From the NCBI RefSeq assembly GCF_014925385.1, contig NZ_JACSDK010000009.1, positions 124,001 to 188,000 on the forward strand: a stretch of 64,000 nucleotides of DNA, written 5' to 3'. The stretch comes from Pelagibius marinus. GTDB lineage: Bacteria; Pseudomonadota; Alphaproteobacteria; Kiloniellales; Kiloniellaceae. Position numbers and translations under genes: made by a program. The number at the start of each line of letters is the position of its first letter. Position 1 is the first letter of the stretch. Of the stretch, positions 8,756 through 16,133 are shown piece by piece. Below the pieces are notes generated by a model. It searched no databases and had not been told where the DNA came from. It worked only from the letters and a program-made list of their open reading frames with translations.

Positions 8756-9673
8756 TCAGTAGAGCCGGGTCACCCGGTAGCCGCGCTGCTGCAGCAGGCT
8801 GAGGATGCCCTCTTCGCCGGGCAGGTGCAGCGCGCCCACGGCCACGAAGGCGCGGCCCTGTTCCAGCAGCGGGACCATGCGCTCGGCCATGGTGTGGTTG
8901 CGGTCGTCGATCATGCGTTCGGCCAGGCGCTTCGCGGCGGCGGCATCGTCGACGCCGGAGTAGTCGTTGGCGAACGTCATAAGGGTCGCGGTGTCGCCCT
9001 TCAGGTAGGCGCGGAACATGGCATTGAACTGGCTCACGATGTGCTCGTGATCGTTCAACAGGTCGGCCACCAGGGTGACCTGCTCGGCCTCGCTCAATCC
9101 GTCGAAGATCTCGAGCTGCTCGGCATAGCTCTCCAGACCGTGCAGGGCCTTGCCGCGGCGCTGGGCCTCGCCCTGCAGCCAGAAATCGAAGGCCGGCTCA
9201 CCCTGGGCCTGGCGGATCACCTCGATGCGCGGACGCGCCAGGAAGAAGCTCAGCGCCCAGGGCTTCATGCGCTGCAGGCCCTCGGGCGTGACGCCGAAGT
9301 CGGCCACCGCCGCGGCGGTGCGCCCGAAAAGCTCGGCGCCGATGATGTCCTCCAGGTTCCGGCCCGGCGGCAGCTGGAGGGCCTGGGCCATGTCCGCCTC
9401 GCCGCCCTGGCCGGTGACGATCTCGAAGGCGGCGACCTGCGAGCGGTCGAGCGCCTGGTCGATCTCCCTGGGCAGCTCGCGCAGACGCGGGTCTGTCGAG
9501 TGCATGGTGCCGAGCAGGTAGCTGGCCGGGGCATCGTCCTTCTGCAGTTGCCACAGCAGGCCCTGGCTGAAGGGAATGTTCTCCGCGGCGGCGGCCGGCG
9601 TGAGCCACAGGAAGGCCGCGGCGAGAACCGCCAGCGGCGCCGTGAAAAGCTTGCTCTGGAGTGATTTCAGCAT
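8756..9673 (-). CDS. TraB/GumN-family protein (predicted metal-dependent hydrolase)
   Basis: The product has about 305 residues from ATG 9673 and a signal sequence ending near AAAA (27-30), so it is exported. The family hallmarks are intact: GTMH (55-58), a Glu in AFEIV (84), the RNHTM segment, GALH (280-283) and the end GILSLLQQRGYRVTRLY. The TraB/GumN/TIKI superfamily is proposed to be metalloprotease-like on the basis of its two GxxH motifs; bacterial members are mostly uncharacterised. It lies 143 bases upstream of its degenerate paralogue on the same strand, pointing to a tandem duplication. An in-frame ATG at 9697 would add eight residues. Confidence 0.8.
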   Translation of the reverse strand: MLKSLQSKLFTAPLAVLAAAFLWLTPAAAAENIPFSQGLLWQLQKDDAPASYLLGTMHSTDPRLRELPREIDQALDRSQVAAFEIVTGQGGEADMAQALQLPPGRNLEDIIGAELFGRTAAAVADFGVTPEGLQRMKPWALSFFLARPRIEVIRQAQGEPAFDFWLQGEAQRRGKALHGLESYAEQLEIFDGLSEAEQVTLVADLLNDHEHIVSQFNAMFRAYLKGDTATLMTFANDYSGVDDAAAAKRLAERMIDDRNHTMAERMVPLLEQGRAFVAVGALHLPGEEGILSLLQQRGYRVTRLY

Positions 9674-9727
9674 TGCCCGACTGACCTCAATCGTCACCTT
9701 TCGCCGGCTCCCGCAGCGCGGCGCTAC

Positions 9728-10594
9728 TCAGGGCCGGATCTTGTAGCCCGCCGCGAAGAGGCGCCAGGCCAGCACCGCCAGCGTCAGGTTCAGCGCGGCG
9801 AGCAGGCCGGCGCCCAGCGCCAGCGAGGTTTCCGCCTGGCCGATGAAGCCGGCCCGAAAGCCGTCGACGGCGTAGAACACGGGATTGAAGTAGATCCAGT
9901 CCCGGAACGCCTCCGGCAGCCGTTCCACCGAGAAGAAGGTCCCCGAGAGGAGCCCCAGCGGAACGATGAGGAAACCCTCCACCGCGCCGTAGTGGTCCCA
10001 GCGCTCGGCCCAGAGACCCGCGATGGTGCCCAGAAGCGCGAAGAGCAGCGCTGCCAATACGGCAAAGCCGAGGACAAACGTTACATCGAAGTATGAATAA
10101 TCCACGAAGACCGCGGTTCCCAGCGCGACCAGCGCGCCGGACATCAGCCCGCAGGTCGCCGCCGAGAGCACGAAGCCGGCGATGACCTCCAGCGCGCTGA
10201 GCGGCGCCATCTGCACGTCGGCGATGGTACCCTCCATCTTGTCCAGCACGATCATCGCCGCGGAGTTCTGGAAGGCGGTGTAGGCAAGGGCGTAGAGCGC
10301 CACGCCGGGCGCGATGAATTCCTTCAGGCCCACCCCCGGCAGCATCTCGCCGAGACTGCGCTGGCCGACCACGAAGACCAGCAGGAACAGCATGCTGGAG
10401 ACCAGCGGGCCGGCCAGGGTTTCCAGTCCGAAACGCAGGAAGCGGAACAGGCCGTAGCCGTAGTAGACCGTCCAGAGGCCGCGCCAGTTGAAGCGCCGGA
10501 AGGACAGTGGACGCCAGGCGCGAAAGGCCAGCACCGGCGCAGCGGCGCCCACCGCGGCGCCTTCCGCCTCGGGGCTGCCGCCGACCCCGGTCAC
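9728..10594 (-). CDS. ABC-2 type transporter permease
   Basis: This 288-residue membrane protein has about six hydrophobic segments and the ABC-2 signature FNPVFYAVDGFRAGFIG near the C terminus. It begins at GTG 10594, sharing GTGA with the stop of the upstream permease, so the two are translationally coupled. It is clearly paralogous to that neighbour (10591-11406): both have NWRGLWT near the N terminus, the SGTF.S..RLPE loop and the same ending, AAGYKIRP versus ATGYRLKP. ABC-2 permeases export polysaccharides, drugs or similar; the substrate is not evident. No ATPase gene adjoins the pair. Confidence 0.85.
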   Translation of the reverse strand: MTGVGGSPEAEGAAVGAAAPVLAFRAWRPLSFRRFNWRGLWTVYYGYGLFRFLRFGLETLAGPLVSSMLFLLVFVVGQRSLGEMLPGVGLKEFIAPGVALYALAYTAFQNSAAMIVLDKMEGTIADVQMAPLSALEVIAGFVLSAATCGLMSGALVALGTAVFVDYSYFDVTFVLGFAVLAALLFALLGTIAGLWAERWDHYGAVEGFLIVPLGLLSGTFFSVERLPEAFRDWIYFNPVFYAVDGFRAGFIGQAETSLALGAGLLAALNLTLAVLAWRLFAAGYKIRP

Positions 10595-11406
10595 GGCTTC
10601 AGCCGGTAGCCGGTGGCGAACATCCGGTAGGTCACGAACCAGAGGAAGAGGTTGACCCCGGCCATGACCACGATCCCCAGCGTCAGATTGCCGTCGGCGT
10701 GGCCGATGAAGCCGTAGCGGAAGCCGTCGATCATGTAGAAGAAGGGATTGAAGTGGGCCACGATCTGCCAGGTCTCCGGCAGCCGCTGGATGGAATAGAA
10801 GGTGCCGGAGAGGAAGGAGAAGGGCGTGATCACGAAGTTGGTCACCGCGGCGATGTGATCGAACTTCTCCGACCAGATGCCGCCGATCATGCCGAGCAGC
10901 GACAGCATCAGCGAGGCCATGACGCCGTGGAAGAGGATGAAGAGCGGATTATGGATGGTGACCGGCACGAAGATCCACATGCCCAGGCCCACGGCGAGGC
11001 CGACCATGATGCCGCGGGTGACGCCGCCGCCGGCCATGCCCAGGGTCAGCTCGGCCGGCGAGAGGGGCGGCATCAGCACGTCGACGATGTTGCCCTGCAC
11101 CTTGGCGATGACCAGCGAGGAGGAGGTGTTGGCGAAGGCGTTCTGCACCATGGCCATCATGATGAGGCCCGGCGCCAGGAAGGTCGCGAAGGGCACGCCG
11201 CCGACGACCCGCCCGCCGCCGCCCAGCGCCAGGGTGAAGATCGCCAGAAACAGCAGCGTCGTCACCATGGGCGCCAGCAGGGTCTGCGTAAAGACGTTGA
11301 GGAAGCGGCGCACTTCCTTCATGTAGAGGGTCCAGAGGCCGCGCCAGTTCACGCGCCCCATGTGCCTGACGCGGGTGCCGCCAAGCGAGAGGGTCTGATG
11401 TTCCAT
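10591..11406 (-). CDS. ABC-2 type transporter permease
   Basis: This 271-residue integral membrane protein has about six membrane segments and the ABC-2 family motif FNPFFYMIDGFRYGFIGHAD. It resembles YadH-type permeases. It starts at ATG 11406 and overlaps the next permease by four bases. Two related, non-identical permeases in one unit suggest a heterodimeric channel, although two homodimers are possible. The nucleotide-binding subunit must be encoded elsewhere. recX starts divergently 53 bases away. Confidence 0.87.
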   Translation of the reverse strand: MEHQTLSLGGTRVRHMGRVNWRGLWTLYMKEVRRFLNVFTQTLLAPMVTTLLFLAIFTLALGGGGRVVGGVPFATFLAPGLIMMAMVQNAFANTSSSLVIAKVQGNIVDVLMPPLSPAELTLGMAGGGVTRGIMVGLAVGLGMWIFVPVTIHNPLFILFHGVMASLMLSLLGMIGGIWSEKFDHIAAVTNFVITPFSFLSGTFYSIQRLPETWQIVAHFNPFFYMIDGFRYGFIGHADGNLTLGIVVMAGVNLFLWFVTYRMFATGYRLKP

Positions 11407-11459
11407 AGCGCTTCACATAGTCCCAGCCGCCGCCGGACGCAAGGCGCGAAGGCGCGCCC

Positions 11460-12077
11460 ATGAGCCGGCAGGGCGACGAGGAGGCGGGGCGCAAAGCGGG
11501 CAAAACCCGGGGAAAACGGCGCCAGCCCTTGAAGGCCACGCCCGAGGGCCTGGAGCGCTCGGCGCTGTATTACCTGGAGCGCTACGACAGCTCCAGCGGC
11601 CACCTGCGACGCCTGCTGCGGCGGAAAATCCTACTCTCCGCCAAGGTGCACGGCACCGACCCCGACGAGGGCGCCGCGGCGGTCGAGCGCCTGATTGCGC
11701 GGCTGACCGGGCTGGGCCTGCTGGACGACGCCCGCTACGCCCGCGAGCGGGTGCGCGGCCTGCTGGCGCGCGGCACCTCGGCGGCCATGATCCGCGCCAA
11801 GCTGAGGGCCAAGAGCCTGCCCGCGGCGCTGATCGAGGCGGCCCTGGAGGCCGACGAGAACGCCGGACCCGGGCGCGAACTGCGCGCCGCCCTGCGCTAC
11901 GCCAAGCGCCGGCGCCTCGGCCCCTACCGCCTGGAGAACCGCCCCGGCGAGCGCGCCGAGCGGCGCGAGCGCGACCTGGCCGCCCTGGGCCGCCAGGGCT
12001 TCGACTACGAGACCGCCCGGCGGGTCATCGACAGCGAGGATCCGGCCGCCCTGGAAGCCGAGCTGGACACCGGCTGA
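11460..12077 (+). CDS. recX: RecX family regulatory protein
   Basis: This 205-residue, strongly basic protein is built from three-helix repeats typical of RecX, which binds RecA filaments and limits their activity. Recognisable stretches are YLERYDSSSGHLRRLLRRKI, LGLLDDARYARERV and RQGFDYETARRVID near the C terminus, the last being the most conserved part of the family. recA is not adjacent, unlike in many proteobacteria. The N-terminal 30 residues are Lys/Arg-rich and may bind nucleic acid. Confidence 0.85.
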   Translation: MSRQGDEEAGRKAGKTRGKRRQPLKATPEGLERSALYYLERYDSSSGHLRRLLRRKILLSAKVHGTDPDEGAAAVERLIARLTGLGLLDDARYARERVRGLLARGTSAAMIRAKLRAKSLPAALIEAALEADENAGPGRELRAALRYAKRRRLGPYRLENRPGERAERRERDLAALGRQGFDYETARRVIDSEDPAALEAELDTG

Positions 12078-12295
12078 CGGAGGACCGGCGCGAATTTCTG
12101 CCCGCCGGGCTGCATCCACCGGGCCCGCGGCTGCGTAGGTATGAAAAGAAGGCGCCCGCGACCGCAGCAGTCCGGGGCCTCCGGGGAGGTCACCCCAATT
12201 GTACTTGGTGCGGCGCAGCATTCCGACGCATAGTGGCGCGAGCGCCGACGCGAGAGCTTGAAGTTGCTTGGTCGCTCAAAACGGAAGAGGAAGCG

Positions 12296-12772
12296 ATGAT
12301 CCGGATACTCAAACTGATCACCCCCTTCGCCCTCACCTTTGCTTTGGCATGCGGCGCCGCCTACGGCATGGGCGGCGACAGCGGCAGTGACTCCAAGAAG
12401 CCGATGGATCCGAACTACACCGCCGCCAAGCAGCTGGTCGAGGACGGCAAGTACGCCGAGGCCATCCCGCTGCTGGAAAAGGTGGTCGCCGGTGACGACA
12501 AGAACGCCGACGCTTTCAACTACCTCGGCTACAGCAACCGCCAGCTCGGTAACAACGACGTCGCCCTGGCTCACTATCAGAAGGCCCTGGCCCTCGAGCC
12601 GCGTCACCGCGGCGCCAACGAGTACCTGGGCGAGCTCTACCTGACCCTGGGCGACCTGCCGAAGGCCGAGGAGCGCCTCGACGTGCTGGACGACGCCTGC
12701 TTCTTCGGCTGCGACGAGTACACAGAGCTGAAGAACGCCATCGCCGAGTACAAGGCCAAGGCCGGCAGCTGA
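12296..12772 (+). CDS. Exported TPR-repeat protein
   Basis: ATG 12296 has GAGGAAG just upstream and gives 158 residues. A signal sequence (about 1-24) is followed by two to three tetratricopeptide repeats: YTAAKQLVEDGKYAEAIPLLE, cut here to its core AEAIPLLEKVVAGD, then AFNYLGYSNRQLGNNDVAL and ANEYLGELYLTLGDLPKAEE. Two cysteines near the end (CFFGC) could form a disulfide or bind metal. TPRs mediate protein contacts; no partner can be named. The gene is convergent with the adenylate cyclase, 15 bases away. The 218 bases before it show nothing I can name. Confidence 0.8.
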   Translation: MIRILKLITPFALTFALACGAAYGMGGDSGSDSKKPMDPNYTAAKQLVEDGKYAEAIPLLEKVVAGDDKNADAFNYLGYSNRQLGNNDVALAHYQKALALEPRHRGANEYLGELYLTLGDLPKAEERLDVLDDACFFGCDEYTELKNAIAEYKAKAGS

Positions 12773-12787
12773 CCCTTCAGGGGCCGC

Positions 12788-14476
12788 CTACTCCGCCGCG
12801 CGCACCGCTGAAGGTGCTATGGCCGGCAGGTCCAGGGCGCTCTTCAACACGTGAATGTCCAGCGGCTGGCTGCGGCCGCGCACGTCGATCTGCTGATGCG
12901 GGAAGGCCGCGAGATCGATGCCGGCGTGGGCGGCCAGCGGGGCCGAGACGATGAGCTGCGCTTCATAGTCCTTGGTCAGCGCCTCCAGGCGGCTGGCCGT
13001 GTTGACCGCGTCGCCGATGGCGGTGAGTGACGTCGCCGGGCCGTAGCCCATCTCCCCGACGATGACCGATCCGCTGTGCAGGCCGATGCCGATGCGCAGG
13101 GGCTCCGGCAGGTCGGCGGCCAGGCTGCGGTTCAACTCCTCCAGATGCTCGGCCATGCGCCGCGCCGCCTCCAGGGCGTTGCGGCTGCCCACTTCGACGC
13201 CCCGCTCGATGCCGAACAGCGCCATCACGCCGTCGCCGATGAACTTGTCGATGCGCCCGCCGGCTTGCTCCACCGCCGTACCCATGGCGGTGAAATAGCG
13301 GTTGAGCACGAAGACCACGTCGTAGGGCAGGCGGTCCTCCGACAGGGAGGTGAAGCCGCGCAGGTCGGCGAAGAGGATGGCGATCTCGCGCTCGTCGCCC
13401 TGCAGGTAGCCGGCGCGCGGCTGCGCCAGGGCCGGGCCGGCGGCCGGCGGCAGCAGCGGCGTGATTTCACAGTCGGCGAAGACCGCGGTCTGACAGGCCA
13501 GCCGGACGTTGGGCGCGGCGCCGACGCGGGCCAGCACCTTTCGCTCCTCGGGCTCCGGCGGGGGCAGGCTGGCCCCGCCGCGGCCAACGCGCACACGGCA
13601 GGTGGAGCAGCGCCCGCGCCCGCCGCAGACCGAGGCGTGCGGCACTCGCGCGCTGCGGCTCGCTTCCAGGATGGTCACGCCCTTGCGCACGCTGACGCGG
13701 CGCCCGCCGGGATAGCTGAGGCGCACCATGCCCTGACGATGCTGCCACAGGCGCCACAACAGGCGGGCGACCAGCGTCAGGGCCAGCAGCACGAAGAAGC
13801 CGATGACCACGCCGTCGCGCAGCGCCAGCACGTCGTCGCGCTCGGCCGTCGAGGGGGCGTTGCTCAGCACCAGGATCTCGGCGATATAGTCCGGGTTCGC
13901 GGCGACGCGGCGCAGCACCTCGCGCCCGGCGGCCAGGTAGCCGGCCAGCGCCAGGGTCGGCAGCAGCACGGCGGCGGCGAGGCCGTAGGGGGCGAAGCGC
14001 GGGTACCAGCGCTTGAGGCGCAGCCAGAGGTGCAGGCCGATGCAGCCGTGGGTCCAGACCACCAGCACCAGCAGCGTCTGCTGCAGGGCGTCGCGCAGAT
14101 TGAAGCCCCACTGCACCGCCACGATGTAGAGATAGCTGTCGTCGACGCCATAGATCTCGTGCACCAGGCGGGTGCCCAGGATGTGCAGCGCCGCCAGCGG
14201 AATGATCAGCACCCCGAAGAGGTAGCGCAGGGCGTCGAGCGGCGGCATGGCCAGGCTCTCCCGCCGGAAGATCGCGTAGTAGGCCAGGCTCAAGTGAACC
14301 AGCAGCGCCGTGTAGAGCAGCACGGTGGGCAGCAGGCTGCGCCAGAACGCGACGAAAACCTCCTGCCCTGCTTCCAGGGCGGAGAAGGACACCACCCCCA
14401 ACGCCGTGTTCAAGAGATGCGTCAGGACATAGAAGAAGAGGGTAAGACCGCTGATCAGCCGCAGGCGCCGGACCAT
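12788..14476 (-). CDS. Membrane adenylate cyclase with adrenodoxin-type [2Fe-2S] domain
   Basis: This 562-residue protein has three parts. Residues 1-245 form a membrane domain of about six segments containing several histidines (20, 61, 98, 106, 143, 149). Residues about 250-345 form a ferredoxin with cysteines at 284, 290, 293 and 328 (C-x5-C-x2-C spacing). Residues about 360-545 form a class III cyclase domain. In the cyclase the two metal Asp residues are seen in ILFADLRGFT (371) and FIGDGVMALFG (415), with the adenine-specific Lys 411 and Asp 489, and Asn 492/Arg 496 in GDAVNTASRLE. It should make cAMP under redox control. Heme binding by the membrane histidines is possible but only inferred. 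Confidence 0.9.
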   Translation of the reverse strand: MVRRLRLISGLTLFFYVLTHLLNTALGVVSFSALEAGQEVFVAFWRSLLPTVLLYTALLVHLSLAYYAIFRRESLAMPPLDALRYLFGVLIIPLAALHILGTRLVHEIYGVDDSYLYIVAVQWGFNLRDALQQTLLVLVVWTHGCIGLHLWLRLKRWYPRFAPYGLAAAVLLPTLALAGYLAAGREVLRRVAANPDYIAEILVLSNAPSTAERDDVLALRDGVVIGFFVLLALTLVARLLWRLWQHRQGMVRLSYPGGRRVSVRKGVTILEASRSARVPHASVCGGRGRCSTCRVRVGRGGASLPPPEPEERKVLARVGAAPNVRLACQTAVFADCEITPLLPPAAGPALAQPRAGYLQGDEREIAILFADLRGFTSLSEDRLPYDVVFVLNRYFTAMGTAVEQAGGRIDKFIGDGVMALFGIERGVEVGSRNALEAARRMAEHLEELNRSLAADLPEPLRIGIGLHSGSVIVGEMGYGPATSLTAIGDAVNTASRLEALTKDYEAQLIVSAPLAAHAGIDLAAFPHQQIDVRGRSQPLDIHVLKSALDLPAIAPSAVRAAE

Positions 14477-14711
14477 GCTTGTTCCTCTACTTTCATTGCA
14501 TTGGCTGCGAGCGGCAGGGCAACCGGAGTAGGTTTCAGATCATAAGCGGGTGCTGCGGGCTTGAAAACGGGCCTCTGAGCCTGCTATTGGCCCTGCTGTT
14601 GGCCGGAGACGTCCCGCGGCCGGCGCGCCTTTCCCACGACTTGCGCCTGTTCGGGGGCAAAAACCGGCGGGAGCCGGCGGATCACTTTTGCGTAAGGAGG
14701 GGCCGGGCCCC

Positions 14712-14930
14712 GTGACCGACAGCGACAACCCCAGGCCCAGGCGGCGCCAGCGTCCGCAGCGCGTCTTCGACACTTCGGTGCCCTCGCCCTGCATCTCCGT
14801 CTGCCAGGTCGACCCCCGGACCGACCGCTGCATCGGCTGCCTGCGTCACGTCGACGAGATCCGCGACTGGCCGATCCTCACGGCCGAGCAGAAGCGCGCC
14901 ATCCTGGCCCAGCTGCCCCAGCGGAAATAG
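14712..14930 (+). CDS. DUF1289 domain protein
   Basis: This small protein has 72 residues from GTG 14712, preceded by AAGGAGG at about 10 bases. It carries the DUF1289 pattern: SPCISVCQVD, then RCIGCLRHVDEIRDW. Its four cysteines (CxxxC and CxxC) probably bind a metal ion or Fe-S cluster. Members are common in proteobacteria and mostly uncharacterised. The N terminus is basic (RPRRRQRPQR). It faces the cyclase gene divergently across 235 bases in which I see no clear feature. An in-frame TTG at 14688 is a weaker start. Confidence 0.82.
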   Translation: MTDSDNPRPRRRQRPQRVFDTSVPSPCISVCQVDPRTDRCIGCLRHVDEIRDWPILTAEQKRAILAQLPQRK

Positions 14931-14964
14931 TGCCGCCGGCGCGGAGGTGACGCGGAAGGACTGC

Positions 14965-15348
14965 TCAGGCGTGCAGCGGGGCGCCGAGATCCTGAGTCTC
15001 CGCGCGGCGCGCGAAGAGGGAGCGCATGATCTTTTCCTGAACCCGGAGATCCAGGTCGGTGAAGACGCCGGCCAGTTCCCGGCGCTCGCGGTCGACCCAG
15101 ATGACGACCGCCTGGCAGTCGAACGTCAGGGCCTCGTCCTCGATATCCAGCTCGACGGTCAAGGCGATCTTGTCGCCGGGGTAGTGCTCAGCACTGTAGG
15201 CGCCGGCGGAGAAACCGCGGCGTGACCAGTCTTTCAGGGGGTAGGCTTTGCCGTCGATGAAAACATGGCCATCGACCTCGGTGCCGCGCGGTTCAATGCG
15301 GCGATCAGAACAAGGGGACGAAAAACGCCTGAACAATGAAGAAAACAT
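14965..15348 (-). CDS. PilZ domain protein, putative c-di-GMP receptor
   Basis: This 127-residue protein is essentially one PilZ domain. Both c-di-GMP-binding motifs are present: the Arg motif RRIEPR (16-21) and DWSRRG (40-45, the D/N-x-S-x-x-G motif). A beta-barrel pattern of alternating hydrophobic residues follows (LTVELDIEDEALTFDCQAVV, cut here at 20). It should bind the second messenger c-di-GMP in the cytoplasm and act on an unknown partner. It is convergent with the DUF1289 gene, 34 bases away. Confidence 0.85.
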   Translation of the reverse strand: MFSSLFRRFSSPCSDRRIEPRGTEVDGHVFIDGKAYPLKDWSRRGFSAGAYSAEHYPGDKIALTVELDIEDEALTFDCQAVVIWVDRERRELAGVFTDLDLRVQEKIMRSLFARRAETQDLGAPLHA

Positions 15349-15454
15349 ACCTCAAGAATGCCCCAGGGTCCTGAAGCTTTCGTTAACGATTGTGCGAAGA
15401 CAGCGCAAATTCAATTTACGCGCAGGTTGCCCTGCAGCGCCGGGCGCGGCCGCG

Positions 15455-15742
15455 CTAGAAAGACCGCCGCAGCCGCACTTCCAGGGGGCGGAACCGGCTG
15501 CGGTCCATCAAGGTGGAGCAGGCCAGCGTCACCCGGCGGGACGGATCGAGGATGTCGCGCAGGCAGACGTGGCGCACGGCCCGGGAGTCGGTGAAGAAGG
15601 ACTCCACCTCCCACTGCCGGGCCGCCTTACGCATCTCCTGAAACCGCTGGCCGACCCACAGGCCGCCTTGCGTGAAGCGTTGCGGTGCGCTTCGGTACTG
15701 CATCTCCATTCCTTCAGCCTTTCTGCCCTTCTGCTTTGTCAT
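15455..15742 (-). CDS. Small basic protein of unknown function
   Basis: This 95-residue frame has coding-like composition and sits alone between the PilZ gene and a long intergenic stretch. I recognise no domain. The sequence is rich in Arg (RFRPLEVRLRRSF at the end) and has two cysteines. An internal ATG (residue 12, MEMQYRS) could be the real start. It could be a genuine small cytoplasmic protein or a chance frame in GC-rich DNA; conservation in relatives would decide. Confidence 0.45.
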   Translation of the reverse strand: MTKQKGRKAEGMEMQYRSAPQRFTQGGLWVGQRFQEMRKAARQWEVESFFTDSRAVRHVCLRDILDPSRRVTLACSTLMDRSRFRPLEVRLRRSF

Positions 15743-16133
15743 AAGGGCCTGCCTTCTTGTGGGGCGGGCGAGGCTTTGTTGAGTATCGCAGCGCGCCGGC
15801 GGCGATCAACGATTCCGCCTGTGGCATCGCGTGTGAAAAAAGGGGCATCACCGGCCCGTATCCATAGGAATTATTACCGTTACCACCTCCCGGCCCGACC
15901 GTGGAGCAGCAGTACCGTCGCGGCGGCATGTTGCGCAATAGCATATAACCCGCTGCTTTACATGATAAATTCTGACAACCCGGCCACAACTCCCTGACCA
16001 TCCGCGGCTTCGGAATCGGCCCGCCACACCCCAGAAAGGTCACGGCACACCATAGTCATCCGGCGTAGAACCTTTACTAAGCATTAATCAATTGGGCGTA
16101 ACCCAGAGGTTAAGCTTGGTTAGGAACCGGTAA
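15743..16133. other. 391-base intergenic region, no gene seen
   Basis: The stretch is lower in GC than its surroundings. It contains CATGATAAATT at 15961-15971, the same 11-mer seen twice in the dppA-DUF1028 intergenic region, though here without palindromic flanks. The last 50 bases should hold the promoter and ribosome site (TAGGAA at 16121-16126) of the histidine kinase. I find no tRNA, hairpin terminator or convincing small gene. Confidence 0.5.

Noticed and set aside
16085-16125. Possible CtrA-type site (TTAA repeats) ahead of the histidine kinase.
   Set aside because: The nearest arrangement, TTAA-N6-TTAG, does not fit the TTAA-N7-TTAA consensus, and short AT words are expected in this lower-GC stretch.
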